DNA of 64,000 bases from JAJFHI01 sp050633705 (GTDB lineage Bacteria; Pseudomonadota; Alphaproteobacteria; Rhizobiales; Hyphomicrobiaceae). Below, piece after piece: positions 35,889-44,776 of the stretch. The stretch lies in contig JBOEGZ010000013.1 in NCBI GenBank assembly GCA_050633705.1, forward strand, positions 53,764-117,763. The letters are read 5' to 3'. Every line of letters begins with the position of its first letter. Positions within the stretch are counted from its first letter, which is position 1. The notes beneath the pieces were generated by a model. The model had not been told where the DNA came from and ran no database searches. It saw only the letters and a program-made list of their open reading frames with translations. Made by a program: the position numbers and the translations under genes.

Positions 35889-36509
35889 TTAGCGTTTGTT
35901 GACGGCCTTACCCATTGGGCGAACGAACTTTGCAACCTTGCCGCCCAGACGAATGAGCGCCATGAGAGTCGGACCAGGCAGGCGAAGAATTTCACCAAAA
36001 CCTTTGTCGACAGCCTCGCTGAAAGTCAGCATATCCGATAGCCTTTTGCGCGCGCCGCGAGACATCTTCGGATCATTGTCAGCCATCGACACACATTCGC
36101 GCAAAACCGCCAACGTTGGATCAAGCTCACGTGCTTTACGCCCTGCTGCAATACGACGGACCATCTCAAACATATCCGCCTCGGCGGTGTAATAATCACG
36201 CCTGTCACCCAGAACTGGAACGCGTTTGATCAACTGCCAGCCCAAAAGTTCTTTCAGTGAGTTGGAAACATTTGAACGCGCCAGATTGAGGAAACCTGCG
36301 ATGCTTTCTGCTGTGAGGGGGTCATCAGAAATAAACAACAGTGCATGGATTTGGGCGACTGAGCGGTTAACGCCCCAGGTGGTCCCCATTTCTCCCCAAT
36401 GCAAAACGAACATTTGCATGGCTTGCCCCATCTCGTTTCCAATTGTGCTTTCCGGTTGCGATGCTTTTCGCACCGCACTGGGCTTTGGCTTATCTCTTAC
36501 AGCGCCCAT
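35889..36509 (-). CDS. GbsR/MarR family transcriptional regulator
   Basis: The 206-residue product (start 36509, in MGAVRDK) has a winged helix at about residues 35-110, with GEMGTTWGVNRSVAQIHALLFIS, PLTAESIAGFLNLARSNVSNSLKEL and the wing VLGDRRDYYTAE. This matches the GbsR/PadR-like branch of MarR regulators, such as choline/betaine or drug responsive regulators. The ligand is unknown. It leads the pair with the DUF4166 gene. The nearby palindrome at 36544-36561 is its probable operator. Confidence 0.85.
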   Translation of the reverse strand: MGAVRDKPKPSAVRKASQPESTIGNEMGQAMQMFVLHWGEMGTTWGVNRSVAQIHALLFISDDPLTAESIAGFLNLARSNVSNSLKELLGWQLIKRVPVLGDRRDYYTAEADMFEMVRRIAAGRKARELDPTLAVLRECVSMADNDPKMSRGARKRLSDMLTFSEAVDKGFGEILRLPGPTLMALIRLGGKVAKFVRPMGKAVNKR

Positions 36510-36888
36510 CGAACTTTCTTCCTTAGCCTGCTTCTTTCGGTGATTTCTGTCATGACAGAAATATAAGAACAAAGGGGTGAAATATCAAGGGCTGGCCAAG
36601 AGGCCCAACGTGGAAATTTCAACCCTCAAAGCCGCGTAACGGCCATTGCAAAAAGAGTTCGGTTTGCACCAAAATATGCATGATAGGTTCCAAGTGCTCA
36701 GCCTAAGCAATTGTTATAAAACAAATTTTAGATAAAATCCTAAGACATCCGGACCGCCAAAAACGCGTCATCAATTGAAATTGTCTCGCGCCTTCACAAT
36801 TTGGTACTAGAACGTTCCATAAGCGGGTTTTGTTGGCGGGTTTAAAACGCGCCTTACCCAGGTCACGCCATTCGTTGGAGAATAAATT
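36510..36888. other. Intergenic region between the GbsR-like regulator and the DUF3299 gene
   Basis: These 379 bases separate divergent genes. An 18-bp palindrome lies at 36544-36561. A looser inverted repeat TTGTT..AACAA lies at 36712-36726, and GAACGTTC is a palindrome at about 36811. No coding sequence is evident. Confidence 0.45.
36544..36561. promoter_or_regulatory. 18-bp perfect palindrome, probable operator of the GbsR/MarR regulator
   Basis: TTTCTGTCATGACAGAAA is a perfect palindrome, 35-52 bases upstream of the regulator start. Size and position suit a dimeric winged-helix repressor operator with autoregulation. No comparison with known operators was made. Confidence 0.6.
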
Positions 36889-37569
36889 ATGATGCGCTCA
36901 CTGTCCGTCGTGGTGGCTCTATCTGCTGCCTTCTGGATGTGCGTGGCACACGCTGCAACACCTCGAGACTTAAAGTGGGATGACCTCGTACCGCAACTAG
37001 ATGTACTCGAAGACCCGCTATCAAGCCTAACCGCAGATCAGGCAATTGACTTCGACATCGTCGCAGCCTTTCGTCAAGAAGGACCAAGCGAACGGACACC
37101 AGAAAATGCGTCTGCATTCGAAGACGCGGAAAAATCGGAAAAAAGTCTCCGCAAGCAAGGCATAGATTTTGAAGCGATCTATAAAAAATACCAAGCTTGG
37201 CAGGTCGCGAAAGAGAAGCAGGGTAACACTCTTGTTTCATCGCTAGATGACGCGACGGTCCGGATTGCCGGCTATCTATTGCCGCTTGATGTCTCAGACA
37301 AGGGGGTCAGTGAATTTCTCCTCGTTCCGTATGTCGGAGCATGCATTCACGTCCCACCACCACCTGCAAACCAGATGGTGTTTGTGAGCCTCGAGCAATC
37401 CTACAAGGTCGATGGTCTCTACGTGCCTGTATGGGTCACAGGTAAGATGAAAGCAAAGAAAACAGAAAAAACGCTGACACTTGCAGATGGCGCCTCAACC
37501 GTTCCTGTTGGCTACACGCTGCACGGCATGAACGTTGAACCGTACAAAAAACAGAAGAAGAAAAAATAA
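36889..37569 (+). CDS. DUF3299 periplasmic protein
   Basis: This 226-residue protein has a signal peptide (MMRSLSVVVALSAAFWM, cleaved near AHA|ATP). The C-terminal region holds the DUF3299 motif VRIAGYLLPLDVSDKGVSEFLLVPYVGACIHVPPPPANQMV (named by its ends), with a PYVGACIHVPPPPANQ core. In other bacteria DUF3299 genes are close to ABC transporters and ZrgA-like zinc proteins. Here it faces the end of such an operon, 62 bases away. A role in metal trafficking is inferred. The end is very Lys-rich. Function is unknown. Confidence 0.85.
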   Translation: MMRSLSVVVALSAAFWMCVAHAATPRDLKWDDLVPQLDVLEDPLSSLTADQAIDFDIVAAFRQEGPSERTPENASAFEDAEKSEKSLRKQGIDFEAIYKKYQAWQVAKEKQGNTLVSSLDDATVRIAGYLLPLDVSDKGVSEFLLVPYVGACIHVPPPPANQMVFVSLEQSYKVDGLYVPVWVTGKMKAKKTEKTLTLADGASTVPVGYTLHGMNVEPYKKQKKKK

Positions 37570-37631
37570 AAACTGAAGCGCTAGGCAACGCATTGGGACT
37601 CATCAGAGCGTTTCTAATGGCATTTAGGCGA

Positions 37632-38891
37632 TTACGTCCGCACCATCATGCCGTCAGCAAGCGAATTGCGATAAGCGCGCCATGCTGGAATGAGACCTGC
37701 CAGCACCCCTCCAAGAATAATCGCCGCCAACGACCAAAGCTCGACGTGTGAGGGCAAGCTGATATCGATGAATATCCCATACGCGCTATCGAGATAGGGT
37801 CGAACCACAATCAATACACCATACAGCAGAGCAATACCAAGCGCGATGCCAGCAAGGGTCATGATCAAGGCTTCTGCCGAAAGCAACCCGACAACCGTCT
37901 TCGGCCCCGCCCCCACCGAACGCAAAATCGCCATCTCACGGCGGCGTTCGTTCAAGGTCGCAAATATCATCGCCACCATGCCAAGCAATGCTGTTACAAC
38001 GACCATGATTGACACGACGAATAAGGCGGTTTCTGCTGTACCAACGAGCGACCACATCTCCGTCAATGCGACGCCTGGCAAAACAGCCGAGAGAGCTTCC
38101 GCGCGATAAGTGTTGACGTAACGCTGAAACTTGAAAACCGCAAAACGAGATTTCAATCCAAAAAGTGCAGCCGTTATGGCTTTGGGTTTAAGGTCCATAT
38201 TGCGCACTTCATCCGACGTGAACACACGAGAGGAATTTTTCGCGCCCCCTTTCCAACCAAGATGTATCGCTTCAATCCCTCCCAGCGTCACATGCACCGT
38301 TCGATCGACCGGCGTGCCGGTTTTGCCCAAAATACCCGCCACGCGAAACGGCATGTTGTCGTGCTCGCTTGCACCAATTTCACCAATGCCATGCGACACC
38401 ACAATCGGGTCATTGAGCGTGTAACCGAGTTCCTTCGCCACATCCGCACCTATCACAGCATCAAACATTTCTGCGAACGGACCGCCTGCCAAAAACGGCA
38501 ATTTGCGTTTGTCGCGATAGCGATAGTGTTCGAAATATTCTTTCGTCGTGCCCAACACGCGAAAACCCTGATGGCTATCGCCTAGAGACATCGGCACACT
38601 CCAGGCAACATTCTTGCGCGCGGTCAACTGCTCGTAACTTCGCCAAGTCATGTTGTTGGGGGCATTGCCGATGCGAAAAACGCTGTAGAGCAGCAACTGT
38701 ATATCACCACTGCGCGCACCAACGATGACATCGGTTCCCGAAATTGTATTTGCAAAGCTTGCCCGTGCGCCGGTGCGGATTTTTTCAACACCCAATAACA
38801 ACATCACGCTGACAGCGATGGCGAAAATTGTCACCAAGGCTGTGATCCATCGATTGCCAAGTGACTGAAGCGCCAAACGAAGAACGGTCAT
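37632..38891 (-). CDS. ABC transporter permease, MacB/FtsX type
   Basis: This 419-residue inner-membrane permease has an N-terminal membrane segment (about 15-35), a large periplasmic domain (about 40-280) and three C-terminal helices, which is the FtsX/MacB fold. ERRREMAILRSVGAGPKTVVGLL near residue 315 is the coupling-helix signature. It overlaps the upstream ATPase gene by four bases (ATGA), and both are with a ZrgA-like His-rich protein. Such permeases act as lipoprotein or metallophore exporters or mechanotransmitters, not importers of the BtuCD type. The substrate is unclear. Confidence 0.9.
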   Translation of the reverse strand: MTVLRLALQSLGNRWITALVTIFAIAVSVMLLLGVEKIRTGARASFANTISGTDVIVGARSGDIQLLLYSVFRIGNAPNNMTWRSYEQLTARKNVAWSVPMSLGDSHQGFRVLGTTKEYFEHYRYRDKRKLPFLAGGPFAEMFDAVIGADVAKELGYTLNDPIVVSHGIGEIGASEHDNMPFRVAGILGKTGTPVDRTVHVTLGGIEAIHLGWKGGAKNSSRVFTSDEVRNMDLKPKAITAALFGLKSRFAVFKFQRYVNTYRAEALSAVLPGVALTEMWSLVGTAETALFVVSIMVVVTALLGMVAMIFATLNERRREMAILRSVGAGPKTVVGLLSAEALIMTLAGIALGIALLYGVLIVVRPYLDSAYGIFIDISLPSHVELWSLAAIILGGVLAGLIPAWRAYRNSLADGMMVRT

Positions 38892-39658
38892 GTCCCGCCC
38901 CCCATTTGCATATCACCTGTCTTGGCTATATCCGTCTGGATAATTTCTTCGAGATGACAAACGCGATCGAAATGGGGTGCAACAGCTTCGTCGTGACTGA
39001 CCATAATCATGGAGCTGTTCGTTTCGGCGATCTGGGCGAATAACAAATCCAAAAATTTCTCCTGACGATTACGGTCAAGAGCCGATGTTGGCTCATCTGC
39101 CAGAACAATTTCCGGTGCGCCAATCAATGCACGTGCTGCAGCCACGCGCTGTTGCTGGCCGACGCTTAATGTCCCAACTGAGCCGTCAATTAAGGTCTGA
39201 TCTTCCAGCCCCAACGCATGCAACAATCGCAACGCTTCTGCTTCTAGACCAGCCTGCTTGCCCAGCGCCTGCGCCTTGGCACGCCGTTCGGGTGCAAAAT
39301 TCAGCGGCAACATGACATTGTCAATCACGCTGGCGTAGGGCAGCAAGTTAAACATCTGAAAAACGATACCGAGATGTTCAGCCCGAAACCGGTCGCGAGC
39401 ACCACTGGACAAAACGGAGATATCTGTATCGAGTATCTCGACACGACCCGACCTAGGTAAAATAACGCCTGCCAGCAAGTTCAATAAAGTCGATTTGCCT
39501 CCGCCCGACGGCCCGAGCAACAAAACGGTCTCACCACGCGCCAACGAAAATTCATTGATACGAATGGAAAAACCGTTGCGCCCTGGCCAAGCGAAAGCAA
39601 CATCGCGTAGCTGTGCAACCGTTTCAGTTTTGGCAGCGGAATTCGACGTACGAAGCAA
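38888..39658 (-). CDS. ABC transporter ATPase, MacB/LolD type
   Basis: This 256-residue ATPase has Walker A LLGPSGGGKSTLL, the signature LSVGQQQRVAAARAL, Walker B EIVLADEPTSALD and the switch His in IMVSHDEA. The sequence LADEPTSALD is characteristic of the LolD/MacB/FtsE group. It powers the adjacent permease and is 16 bases after the ZrgA-like gene. The order from the promoter is Ntn-hydrolase-like, ZrgA-like, ATPase, permease, with all spacings short. Confidence 0.93.
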   Translation of the reverse strand: MLRTSNSAAKTETVAQLRDVAFAWPGRNGFSIRINEFSLARGETVLLLGPSGGGKSTLLNLLAGVILPRSGRVEILDTDISVLSSGARDRFRAEHLGIVFQMFNLLPYASVIDNVMLPLNFAPERRAKAQALGKQAGLEAEALRLLHALGLEDQTLIDGSVGTLSVGQQQRVAAARALIGAPEIVLADEPTSALDRNRQEKFLDLLFAQIAETNSSMIMVSHDEAVAPHFDRVCHLEEIIQTDIAKTGDMQMGGGT

Positions 39659-39674
39659 CGATTAAAGTCTCGAT

Positions 39675-40298
39675 TTAATTGGCACCATCTAAAGTGACAT
39701 CAGGTTTATCACGCGTCACTTCAAATTTGCTCTGTTTTTTTGCTGTCACAATATTAACGTCGAGTTCCTGGGCAGAAGCAAAGACTTTAAAATAAGCAAA
39801 ACTCAGCGCTTTGACCTGACTTACATCTTCACACTTCAACACATAAGAGGCGTGAAATTCTCCATGTTCGCCTTTGTGATCGTCATGATCGTCGTGTTTA
39901 GAAGCTTCTTTGCTATGGCCATGATCGTCGTGGTCGTCATGACCCTTGTGACCCTTATGATCTTCACTACCAGGAGCACCAAATTCGATTTTTACATCAC
40001 TCACGTTGCACTGAGCCGACTGTGAAACCTTCATCAAAGAAAGAATGTCGGCGAGTTTTTTCTTTGCTTCAGCAAGGTTGTCTTTTTGCTCTTGCGATTT
40101 GGGCGCGTGTTCAAAACCGACAATGTCGGCTCCTGGAACAACCAATTCGATATCAATACGATTTTTTTCGATCGCGATGTTTGCTGTCCCATGTCCATGC
40201 TGATGGGCTTTGGCATGACGATGACCATCTGCTCCAAATGCCGGCATGGCCAAAGCTGTCCAACACAAGATTGCCAAACCGGGAAAACACATTTTCAT
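39675..40298 (-). CDS. ZrgA-like (DUF2796) His-rich zinc-binding periplasmic protein
   Basis: The 207-residue protein (start 40298, or 40292 for the second Met) has a signal peptide and the ZrgA/DUF2796 start HGHGTANIAIEKNRIDIELVVPGADIVGFEHAP (named by its ends). A central block of about 40 residues consists of repeats of His and Asp such as HDDHDDHGH and HDDHDDHKGEHGEFH, which should bind many Zn ions. In Vibrio, ZrgA works with an ABC importer. Here it is coupled to a MacB-type ABC pair instead. It lies 13 bases after the Ntn-hydrolase-like gene. The start is preceded by a weak ribosome site. Confidence 0.88.
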   Translation of the reverse strand: MKMCFPGLAILCWTALAMPAFGADGHRHAKAHQHGHGTANIAIEKNRIDIELVVPGADIVGFEHAPKSQEQKDNLAEAKKKLADILSLMKVSQSAQCNVSDVKIEFGAPGSEDHKGHKGHDDHDDHGHSKEASKHDDHDDHKGEHGEFHASYVLKCEDVSQVKALSFAYFKVFASAQELDVNIVTAKKQSKFEVTRDKPDVTLDGAN

Positions 40299-40311
40299 TT
40301 CTAAACCCTTC

Positions 40312-41334
40312 TTACATGACCAGATCGAGCGTTTTTGTAGCGCCGCGACCGTTCTCAAAACCTTTTGCAATCACGCGACCTTCAGACGCGTCCGCGACCA
40401 TCGCAAGTCGTGTGCGCGGATTTAACACCGGGCTCTTCAACCACTTAAAATCGGTATCAAACTCCGTTCCGACATGACACATCTGTTGCTCACGCCCTGG
40501 ACTGTCAACACCACGGTGATGGCCTGTCCAGCGACCGTCCTGCCAGTGGTTTGCAGCAATCGCGACACCGTTACGCACACTTGATTTTTCTTCCATACGT
40601 TCAATCACACATGTTTCTTGTGCAGTCATTCCCGCCAAGGAGTAAATCGCTGGAGCTGCGATCTTTTCTGTCATCAACATCTCTTTGGCATCAGCGTAAC
40701 TGACGGCTTCTTCGCAAACTTGGCGCAACAAATGCGCCGCAGTTTGGTGTGGCATGCGCCATACGCGTCGCCGATTTGCTGCCCAATCCATCAAAAAAAC
40801 ACCAATCGGCGCCGGCATCGGAGCTTGATTCAAGGCAATGGAAAAACGCCCAGGTGCCATCACCTGCAACACGCCTGTGTAACCGGGCCATGTCATTGTC
40901 AGGAATTCACCGGCGCCGCCCTTGACACGTGCGGCACATATATTTTCACCAAGTCCTGGTGTCTTCCAATCGAGCACACGAACAAGCCGCGCACTTTTGC
41001 CATCAGGTGATGGTGCGACACGGCAGGTGCAGGCCCACTCATAATTGACAGATAGAAAATAAGCGCCAGGACGAGCGAGACGCTTGGCTATGGCATCAAT
41101 CTCATCGAGATGGCGGTTGTTCCACTTCACCAACCAGCGTCTTGAGATGCTGTCGAGAACTTTCAAAGCTGATGCCGGAGCCCGGTGGGTGGCAAGATCG
41201 AGCAGGGCGTGGGCCCGCTGTTCCTCGGCCATCAATGTCGTGAGCGGAAAATCCGACCCCGTCTCAATGAGGGGGATTTGCTGCAATTTGGAAACGTCCG
41301 GCGCGTCACTTTTACCTGCAACCTCCTGCAACAT
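40312..41334 (-). CDS. Putative Ntn-hydrolase of acid ceramidase/NAAA type
   Basis: This 340-residue protein (GAGGAG 10 bases upstream) has blocks like the Cys-nucleophile Ntn amidases of the acid ceramidase/NAAA group: WACTCRVAPSPDGKSARLVRVLDW near residue 100-123, where the first Cys could be the nucleophile, then MTWPGYTGVLQVMAPGRFSIALNQAP near 150. The C-terminal segment has WNRTRLA-like VLNPRTRLAMVADAS. No signal peptide is seen. The substrate is not known, and the assignment is by motif only. It is the first gene of the zrgA-like/ABC operon, an unusual combination. Confidence 0.6.
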   Translation of the reverse strand: MLQEVAGKSDAPDVSKLQQIPLIETGSDFPLTTLMAEEQRAHALLDLATHRAPASALKVLDSISRRWLVKWNNRHLDEIDAIAKRLARPGAYFLSVNYEWACTCRVAPSPDGKSARLVRVLDWKTPGLGENICAARVKGGAGEFLTMTWPGYTGVLQVMAPGRFSIALNQAPMPAPIGVFLMDWAANRRRVWRMPHQTAAHLLRQVCEEAVSYADAKEMLMTEKIAAPAIYSLAGMTAQETCVIERMEEKSSVRNGVAIAANHWQDGRWTGHHRGVDSPGREQQMCHVGTEFDTDFKWLKSPVLNPRTRLAMVADASEGRVIAKGFENGRGATKTLDLVM

Positions 41335-41688
41335 TTGGCCCTTGCTCCTCAGATTGCTAAAATATGCGCAACTTCAATGCCTTATGCTGGAAATTCGCTG
41401 CGTTTGCGAGTGAATACGCGGCAAAATCTAGAAAACCTGGCTCAGATGCGCGGAATTTATCCAATACGCACCAAGAAACCGTTGACTTTAGGGCTCAGAC
41501 ACAAGATAAGCCTGAAAATCCGGCAAAGATAAAACCATCCTTGCTGGCAATATGTGCTGCCCGAGGCTCACCGGTTACCGACCGGGCCGAAAGGTCAAGT
41601 CCGCAATTTCGTTGCGGCGCCACAGGGCGCGGAGAACCCAGTTGATGAGGTCAAAAGACCCACAACGCAAGAGCTTGAGGTAAGAACC
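41335..41688. other. Intergenic and leader region upstream of rplU
   Basis: These 354 bases lie between divergent transcription units. The plus-strand half includes a candidate promoter at 41482-41510. The remaining leader of about 170 bases before rplU has several short GC-rich inverted repeats that may fold, as is common for L21 leaders. No coding sequence is supported. Confidence 0.4.
41482..41510 (+). promoter_or_regulatory. Candidate sigma-70-type promoter for rplU-rpmA
   Basis: TTGACT (41482-41487) and GATAAG (41505-41510) have a 17-base spacer, close to a sigma-70 type promoter, about 180 bases upstream of rplU. Confidence 0.4.
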
Positions 41689-42003
41689 ATGTACGCAGTC
41701 ATCAAGACTGGCGGCAAACAATACCGCGTCACAAAGGACGATGTTTTAAACATCGAACGCTTAGAGGGCGACGCGGGTGCCAAAATTGAATTCACAGACG
41801 TATTGATGGTCGGCGAAGGCAGAAGTGTCAAAGTTGGATCGCCAAATGTTTCAGGTGCGAAAGTGACAGCTGAATTGGTGGCGCAAACACGCGGGCCAAA
41901 ACTAATCGCATTTAAAAAGCGCCGCCGGAAAAACTCGCGTCGCAAGCGGGGGCATCGTCAAGATCTTAGTCAGGTGCGCATCACCGACATCACGGGCGCA
42001 TAA
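41689..42003 (+). CDS. rplU: 50S ribosomal protein L21
   Basis: L21 binds 23S rRNA in the large subunit. The 104-residue product starts at 41689 with MYAVIKTGGKQYRVTKDDVLNIERL (by its ends) and contains the conserved KRRRRKNSRRKRGHRQ-like tail region with KKRRRKNSRRKRGHRQ. GAGGTAAG lies ahead of the ATG. It is 77 bases before rpmA and heads the conserved rplU-rpmA-GNAT-obgE operon. The upstream region in frame contains a non-ribosomal stretch and is not part of the gene. Confidence 0.98.
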   Translation: MYAVIKTGGKQYRVTKDDVLNIERLEGDAGAKIEFTDVLMVGEGRSVKVGSPNVSGAKVTAELVAQTRGPKLIAFKKRRRKNSRRKRGHRQDLSQVRITDITGA

Positions 42004-42080
42004 GTTTAGAAGCGCAATTGGATAATTCGCGCGCAGATCCTGGATGATCGCGCAGCAATTCAGTATTAAGGAGCACCAAA

Positions 42081-42353
42081 ATGGCTCAGAAAAAAGCAGG
42101 CGGCTCGTCCAAGAACGGACGCGATTCAGAATCCAAACGCCTCGGCGTGAAAAAGTATGGTGGCGAACACGTCATTCCCGGAAACATTATTGTGCGCCAA
42201 CGCGGCACACGCTGGCATCCAGGTGCAGGCGTTGGTCTCGGCACGGATCACACAATCTTCGCAAAAGTGGCAGGCCAGGTTGAATTTCGCACCCGCCGCG
42301 GCGGTCGCACCTTCATTTCCGTGTTACCACCCGTGGCAGACGCCGCCGAATAA
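42081..42353 (+). CDS. rpmA: 50S ribosomal protein L27
   Basis: L27 is at the peptidyl transferase centre. The 90-residue product has the canonical start MAQKKAGGSSKNGRDSESKRLG (described by its ends), GNIIVRQRGTRWHPG and HTIFAKVAGQVEF. Its AAGGAG site lies 9 bases upstream. Followed by a terminator. Confidence 0.99.
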   Translation: MAQKKAGGSSKNGRDSESKRLGVKKYGGEHVIPGNIIVRQRGTRWHPGAGVGLGTDHTIFAKVAGQVEFRTRRGGRTFISVLPPVADAAE

Positions 42354-42380
42354 TCACTTTTAGCAATTTAACAGCTTGCA

Positions 42381-42412
42381 AAGGGGAGACGGCAAACGTC
42401 TCCCCTTTTTGT
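42381..42412 (+). terminator. Intrinsic terminator after rpmA
   Basis: AAGGGGAGACG pairs with CGTCTCCCCTT with a short loop, followed by T5 and GTATTTT. It could be partly read through into the GNAT-obgE genes. Confidence 0.9.
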
Positions 42413-42425
42413 ATTTTGCAAATGG

Positions 42426-42980
42426 GTGACCGCCGTGGAGAAACAAAGCAACACCAGCGCATCAAAACCAAACAAACTTTGCTTGCGCCCACTCGTTGAT
42501 GCTGACGCAGAACGCATCGCGGAGTTGGCTGGCCAGTGGGACGTAGCCAGCATGACATCGCGGATCCCTTATCCGTATTCACCGGCCCAGGCCCATCAAT
42601 GGATCAGCGGGGAAAATCCTGGTGAGTTTATCCGAGGCATCGAACTCGAAGGCGAATTGGTCGGTGTTTGTGGATTTATGCCACTTGCGCCAGATGTCGA
42701 CGATACAAATGACGAAGCTGAGCTGAGCGCAGAAATCGGATATTGGGTTGGTAAAGCTTATTGGGGACAAGGAATTGCAACGCTGGCCGCAAACTCCATA
42801 TTAGACGAATTAGAAAAGCGCGGTGCAACAACTGTTAAGGCTGGACACTTTCACGACAATCCGGCATCTGCGCGCGTATTGGTAAAACTAGGATTTCAGC
42901 CCGTTGGACAAAAAAATTGGTGGTGCGAGGCACGTCAGTGCAACGTCCTCGCCATACGGTATGAATTGACACGAACATGA
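42426..42980 (+). CDS. GNAT family N-acetyltransferase (RimJ/RimL type)
   Basis: This 184-residue acetyltransferase begins at a GTG (42426), with another GTG at 42435; the start is not certain. It has the GNAT fold with LRPLVDADAERIAEL at the start, ELSAEIGYWVGKAYWGQGIAT as the acetyl-CoA motif A near 100-121, and FHDNPASARVLVKLGFQPVG at the end. It probably acetylates a ribosomal or other protein N-terminus. It overlaps obgE by four bases (ATGA) and lies right after the rpmA terminator. This arrangement is common in alphaproteobacteria. Confidence 0.9.
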   Translation: MTAVEKQSNTSASKPNKLCLRPLVDADAERIAELAGQWDVASMTSRIPYPYSPAQAHQWISGENPGEFIRGIELEGELVGVCGFMPLAPDVDDTNDEAELSAEIGYWVGKAYWGQGIATLAANSILDELEKRGATTVKAGHFHDNPASARVLVKLGFQPVGQKNWWCEARQCNVLAIRYELTRT

Positions 42981-44014
42981 AATTTCTCGACCAAGCGAAA
43001 ATCTACGTTAAGGCTGGCAACGGCGGGAATGGCTGCGTTTCATTCCGTCGTGAAAAATACGTCGATCAAGGCGGCCCCGACGGTGGCGACGGCGGGCGCG
43101 GCGGCGACGTTTGGGTCGAGTGTGTGCAAAACCTGAATACATTGATTGATTTTCGCTACCAGCAACACTTTCGGGCAAAAAACGGCATTCCCGGAATGGG
43201 CCGCGACCGCACAGGCAAGTCAGGCGATGATATCGTTTTAAAAGTCCCGCCCGGCACGCAGGTTCTGACCGACGACAAAGAAACCGTCATTTGCGATCTC
43301 CAAGAACCAGGCGACCGCTTCCGACTTGCATCCGGTGGCAATGGTGGGTTTGGCAACGCGCATTTCAAATCACCGACCAACCAAGCGCCAACACACGCAA
43401 ACCCTGGCGAAGTCTTAGAAGAGTTTGCCATCTGGCTGCATTTGAAACTGATTGCAGATGCTGGAGTTGTAGGCCTTCCAAACGCCGGCAAGTCAACGTT
43501 TCTCGCCACCGTTTCTGCGGCCAAACCAAAGATTGCCGACTACCCGTTTACAACGCTCCACCCCAACCTGGGGGTTGTCAAAGCCGGTGAAGTCGACTTC
43601 GTCCTGGCTGATATTCCAGGCCTGATTGAAGGTGCCAACGATGGTGCTGGCATCGGAACAAGATTTCTTGGTCACGTCGAACGGTGTCGCGTCTTGTTAC
43701 ACCTCGTCGACGCCACGCAAGATGACGTTTCTGGCGACTATCACACTGTACGTGAAGAACTAAACGCCTATGGCGGCGGATTAGAAACCAAGTCAGAAAT
43801 TATCGCGCTGACAAAGGTTGACGCCTTGGATGACGATACCATTGCTGAAAAGGCAGAGGCCTTAAAACAGGAAACTGGTGTTGATCCGCTGATTATATCG
43901 GCGGTGTCGGGAAAAGGCATTAACGACGCATTATTTGCATTGGCACGACGTGTCAGTGCCGCGTCAGCCGCTGACATCGCAACCGAAGAACCTGCCAAAC
44001 CCTGGCAACCTTAG
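42977..44014 (+). CDS. obgE: Obg family GTPase ObgE/CgtA
   Basis: ObgE is an essential GTPase of ribosome assembly and stress. The 345-residue product starts MKFLDQAKIYVKAGNGGNGC, has the Gly-rich Obg fold (about 1-155), then the G domain with GLPNAGKSTFL (P-loop, near 165), DIPGLIEGA (G3), TKVDALD (G4) and ISAVSGKG (G5). Translation start overlaps the GNAT stop. No C-terminal OCT domain is evident, consistent with alphaproteobacterial length. Confidence 0.98.
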   Translation: MKFLDQAKIYVKAGNGGNGCVSFRREKYVDQGGPDGGDGGRGGDVWVECVQNLNTLIDFRYQQHFRAKNGIPGMGRDRTGKSGDDIVLKVPPGTQVLTDDKETVICDLQEPGDRFRLASGGNGGFGNAHFKSPTNQAPTHANPGEVLEEFAIWLHLKLIADAGVVGLPNAGKSTFLATVSAAKPKIADYPFTTLHPNLGVVKAGEVDFVLADIPGLIEGANDGAGIGTRFLGHVERCRVLLHLVDATQDDVSGDYHTVREELNAYGGGLETKSEIIALTKVDALDDDTIAEKAEALKQETGVDPLIISAVSGKGINDALFALARRVSAASAADIATEEPAKPWQP

Positions 44015-44065
44015 CCAGACCCGATTGACTGTTGTCGCAACCAATCAAAAAAGCGCACTCTACAA

Positions 44066-44776
44066 ATGACTGATCTTCCAAACACAAAGCCTGATCTGCT
44101 TGACATTCCAAGCCTCGAGAAACTCGCACCCGGCGAGACTTCGACGCACGCACCACGCATTTTGCTTTTGTATGGATCACTGCGCCCGCGATCTTTCAGC
44201 CGTTTGTTGACATTTGAAGCCGCGTGGCTTTTGCAAAAACTTGGCGCCGACGTAAAAATTTTCGATCCAACGGGATTGCCCTTGCCAGACGGAGCGCCGG
44301 AAGAACATCCGAAGGTGAAAGAACTACGCGATCTCGTTATTTGGTCTGAAGGACAAGTTTGGACATCTCCCGAACGCCATGGCAGCATGACGGGTATTTT
44401 GAAATCCCAAGTTGATTGGATTCCATTGTCGATCGGGGCCGTCCGCCCGACACAGGGCAAAACACTCGCACTCATGCAGGTTTCTGGTGGCTCGCAATCG
44501 TTCAATGCCGTCAATCAAATGCGCGTATTGGGACGTTGGATGCGAATGGTAACAATCCCCAACCAATCTTCCGTTCCCAAGGCCTACCTCGAATTTGATG
44601 ACGACGACCGCATGAAACCATCGCCATATTACGATCGCGTCGTTGATGTGATGGAAGAACTCGTGAAATTCACGCTTTTAACCCGTGACCGCAGCGACTA
44701 CCTGGTTGACAGGTACAGCGAACGCAAAGAGAGCGCCGATGAATTGTCGAAGCGCGTCAACATGCGTTCAATTTAA
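44066..44776 (+). CDS. arsH: ArsH-type NADPH-dependent FMN reductase
   Basis: This 236-residue flavoprotein matches ArsH by LLLYGSLRPRSFSRLL (FMN phosphate loop, near 35), DPTGLPLPDGAPEEHPKVKELRDLVIWSEGQVW (by its ends) and HGSMTGILKSQVDWIPL. ArsH oxidises trivalent organoarsenicals and reduces quinones. No arsB/arsC/arsR genes are near, so a broad quinone or azo reductase role is also possible. It lies between obgE and proB, where relatives usually have no gene. Confidence 0.95.
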   Translation: MTDLPNTKPDLLDIPSLEKLAPGETSTHAPRILLLYGSLRPRSFSRLLTFEAAWLLQKLGADVKIFDPTGLPLPDGAPEEHPKVKELRDLVIWSEGQVWTSPERHGSMTGILKSQVDWIPLSIGAVRPTQGKTLALMQVSGGSQSFNAVNQMRVLGRWMRMVTIPNQSSVPKAYLEFDDDDRMKPSPYYDRVVDVMEELVKFTLLTRDRSDYLVDRYSERKESADELSKRVNMRSI

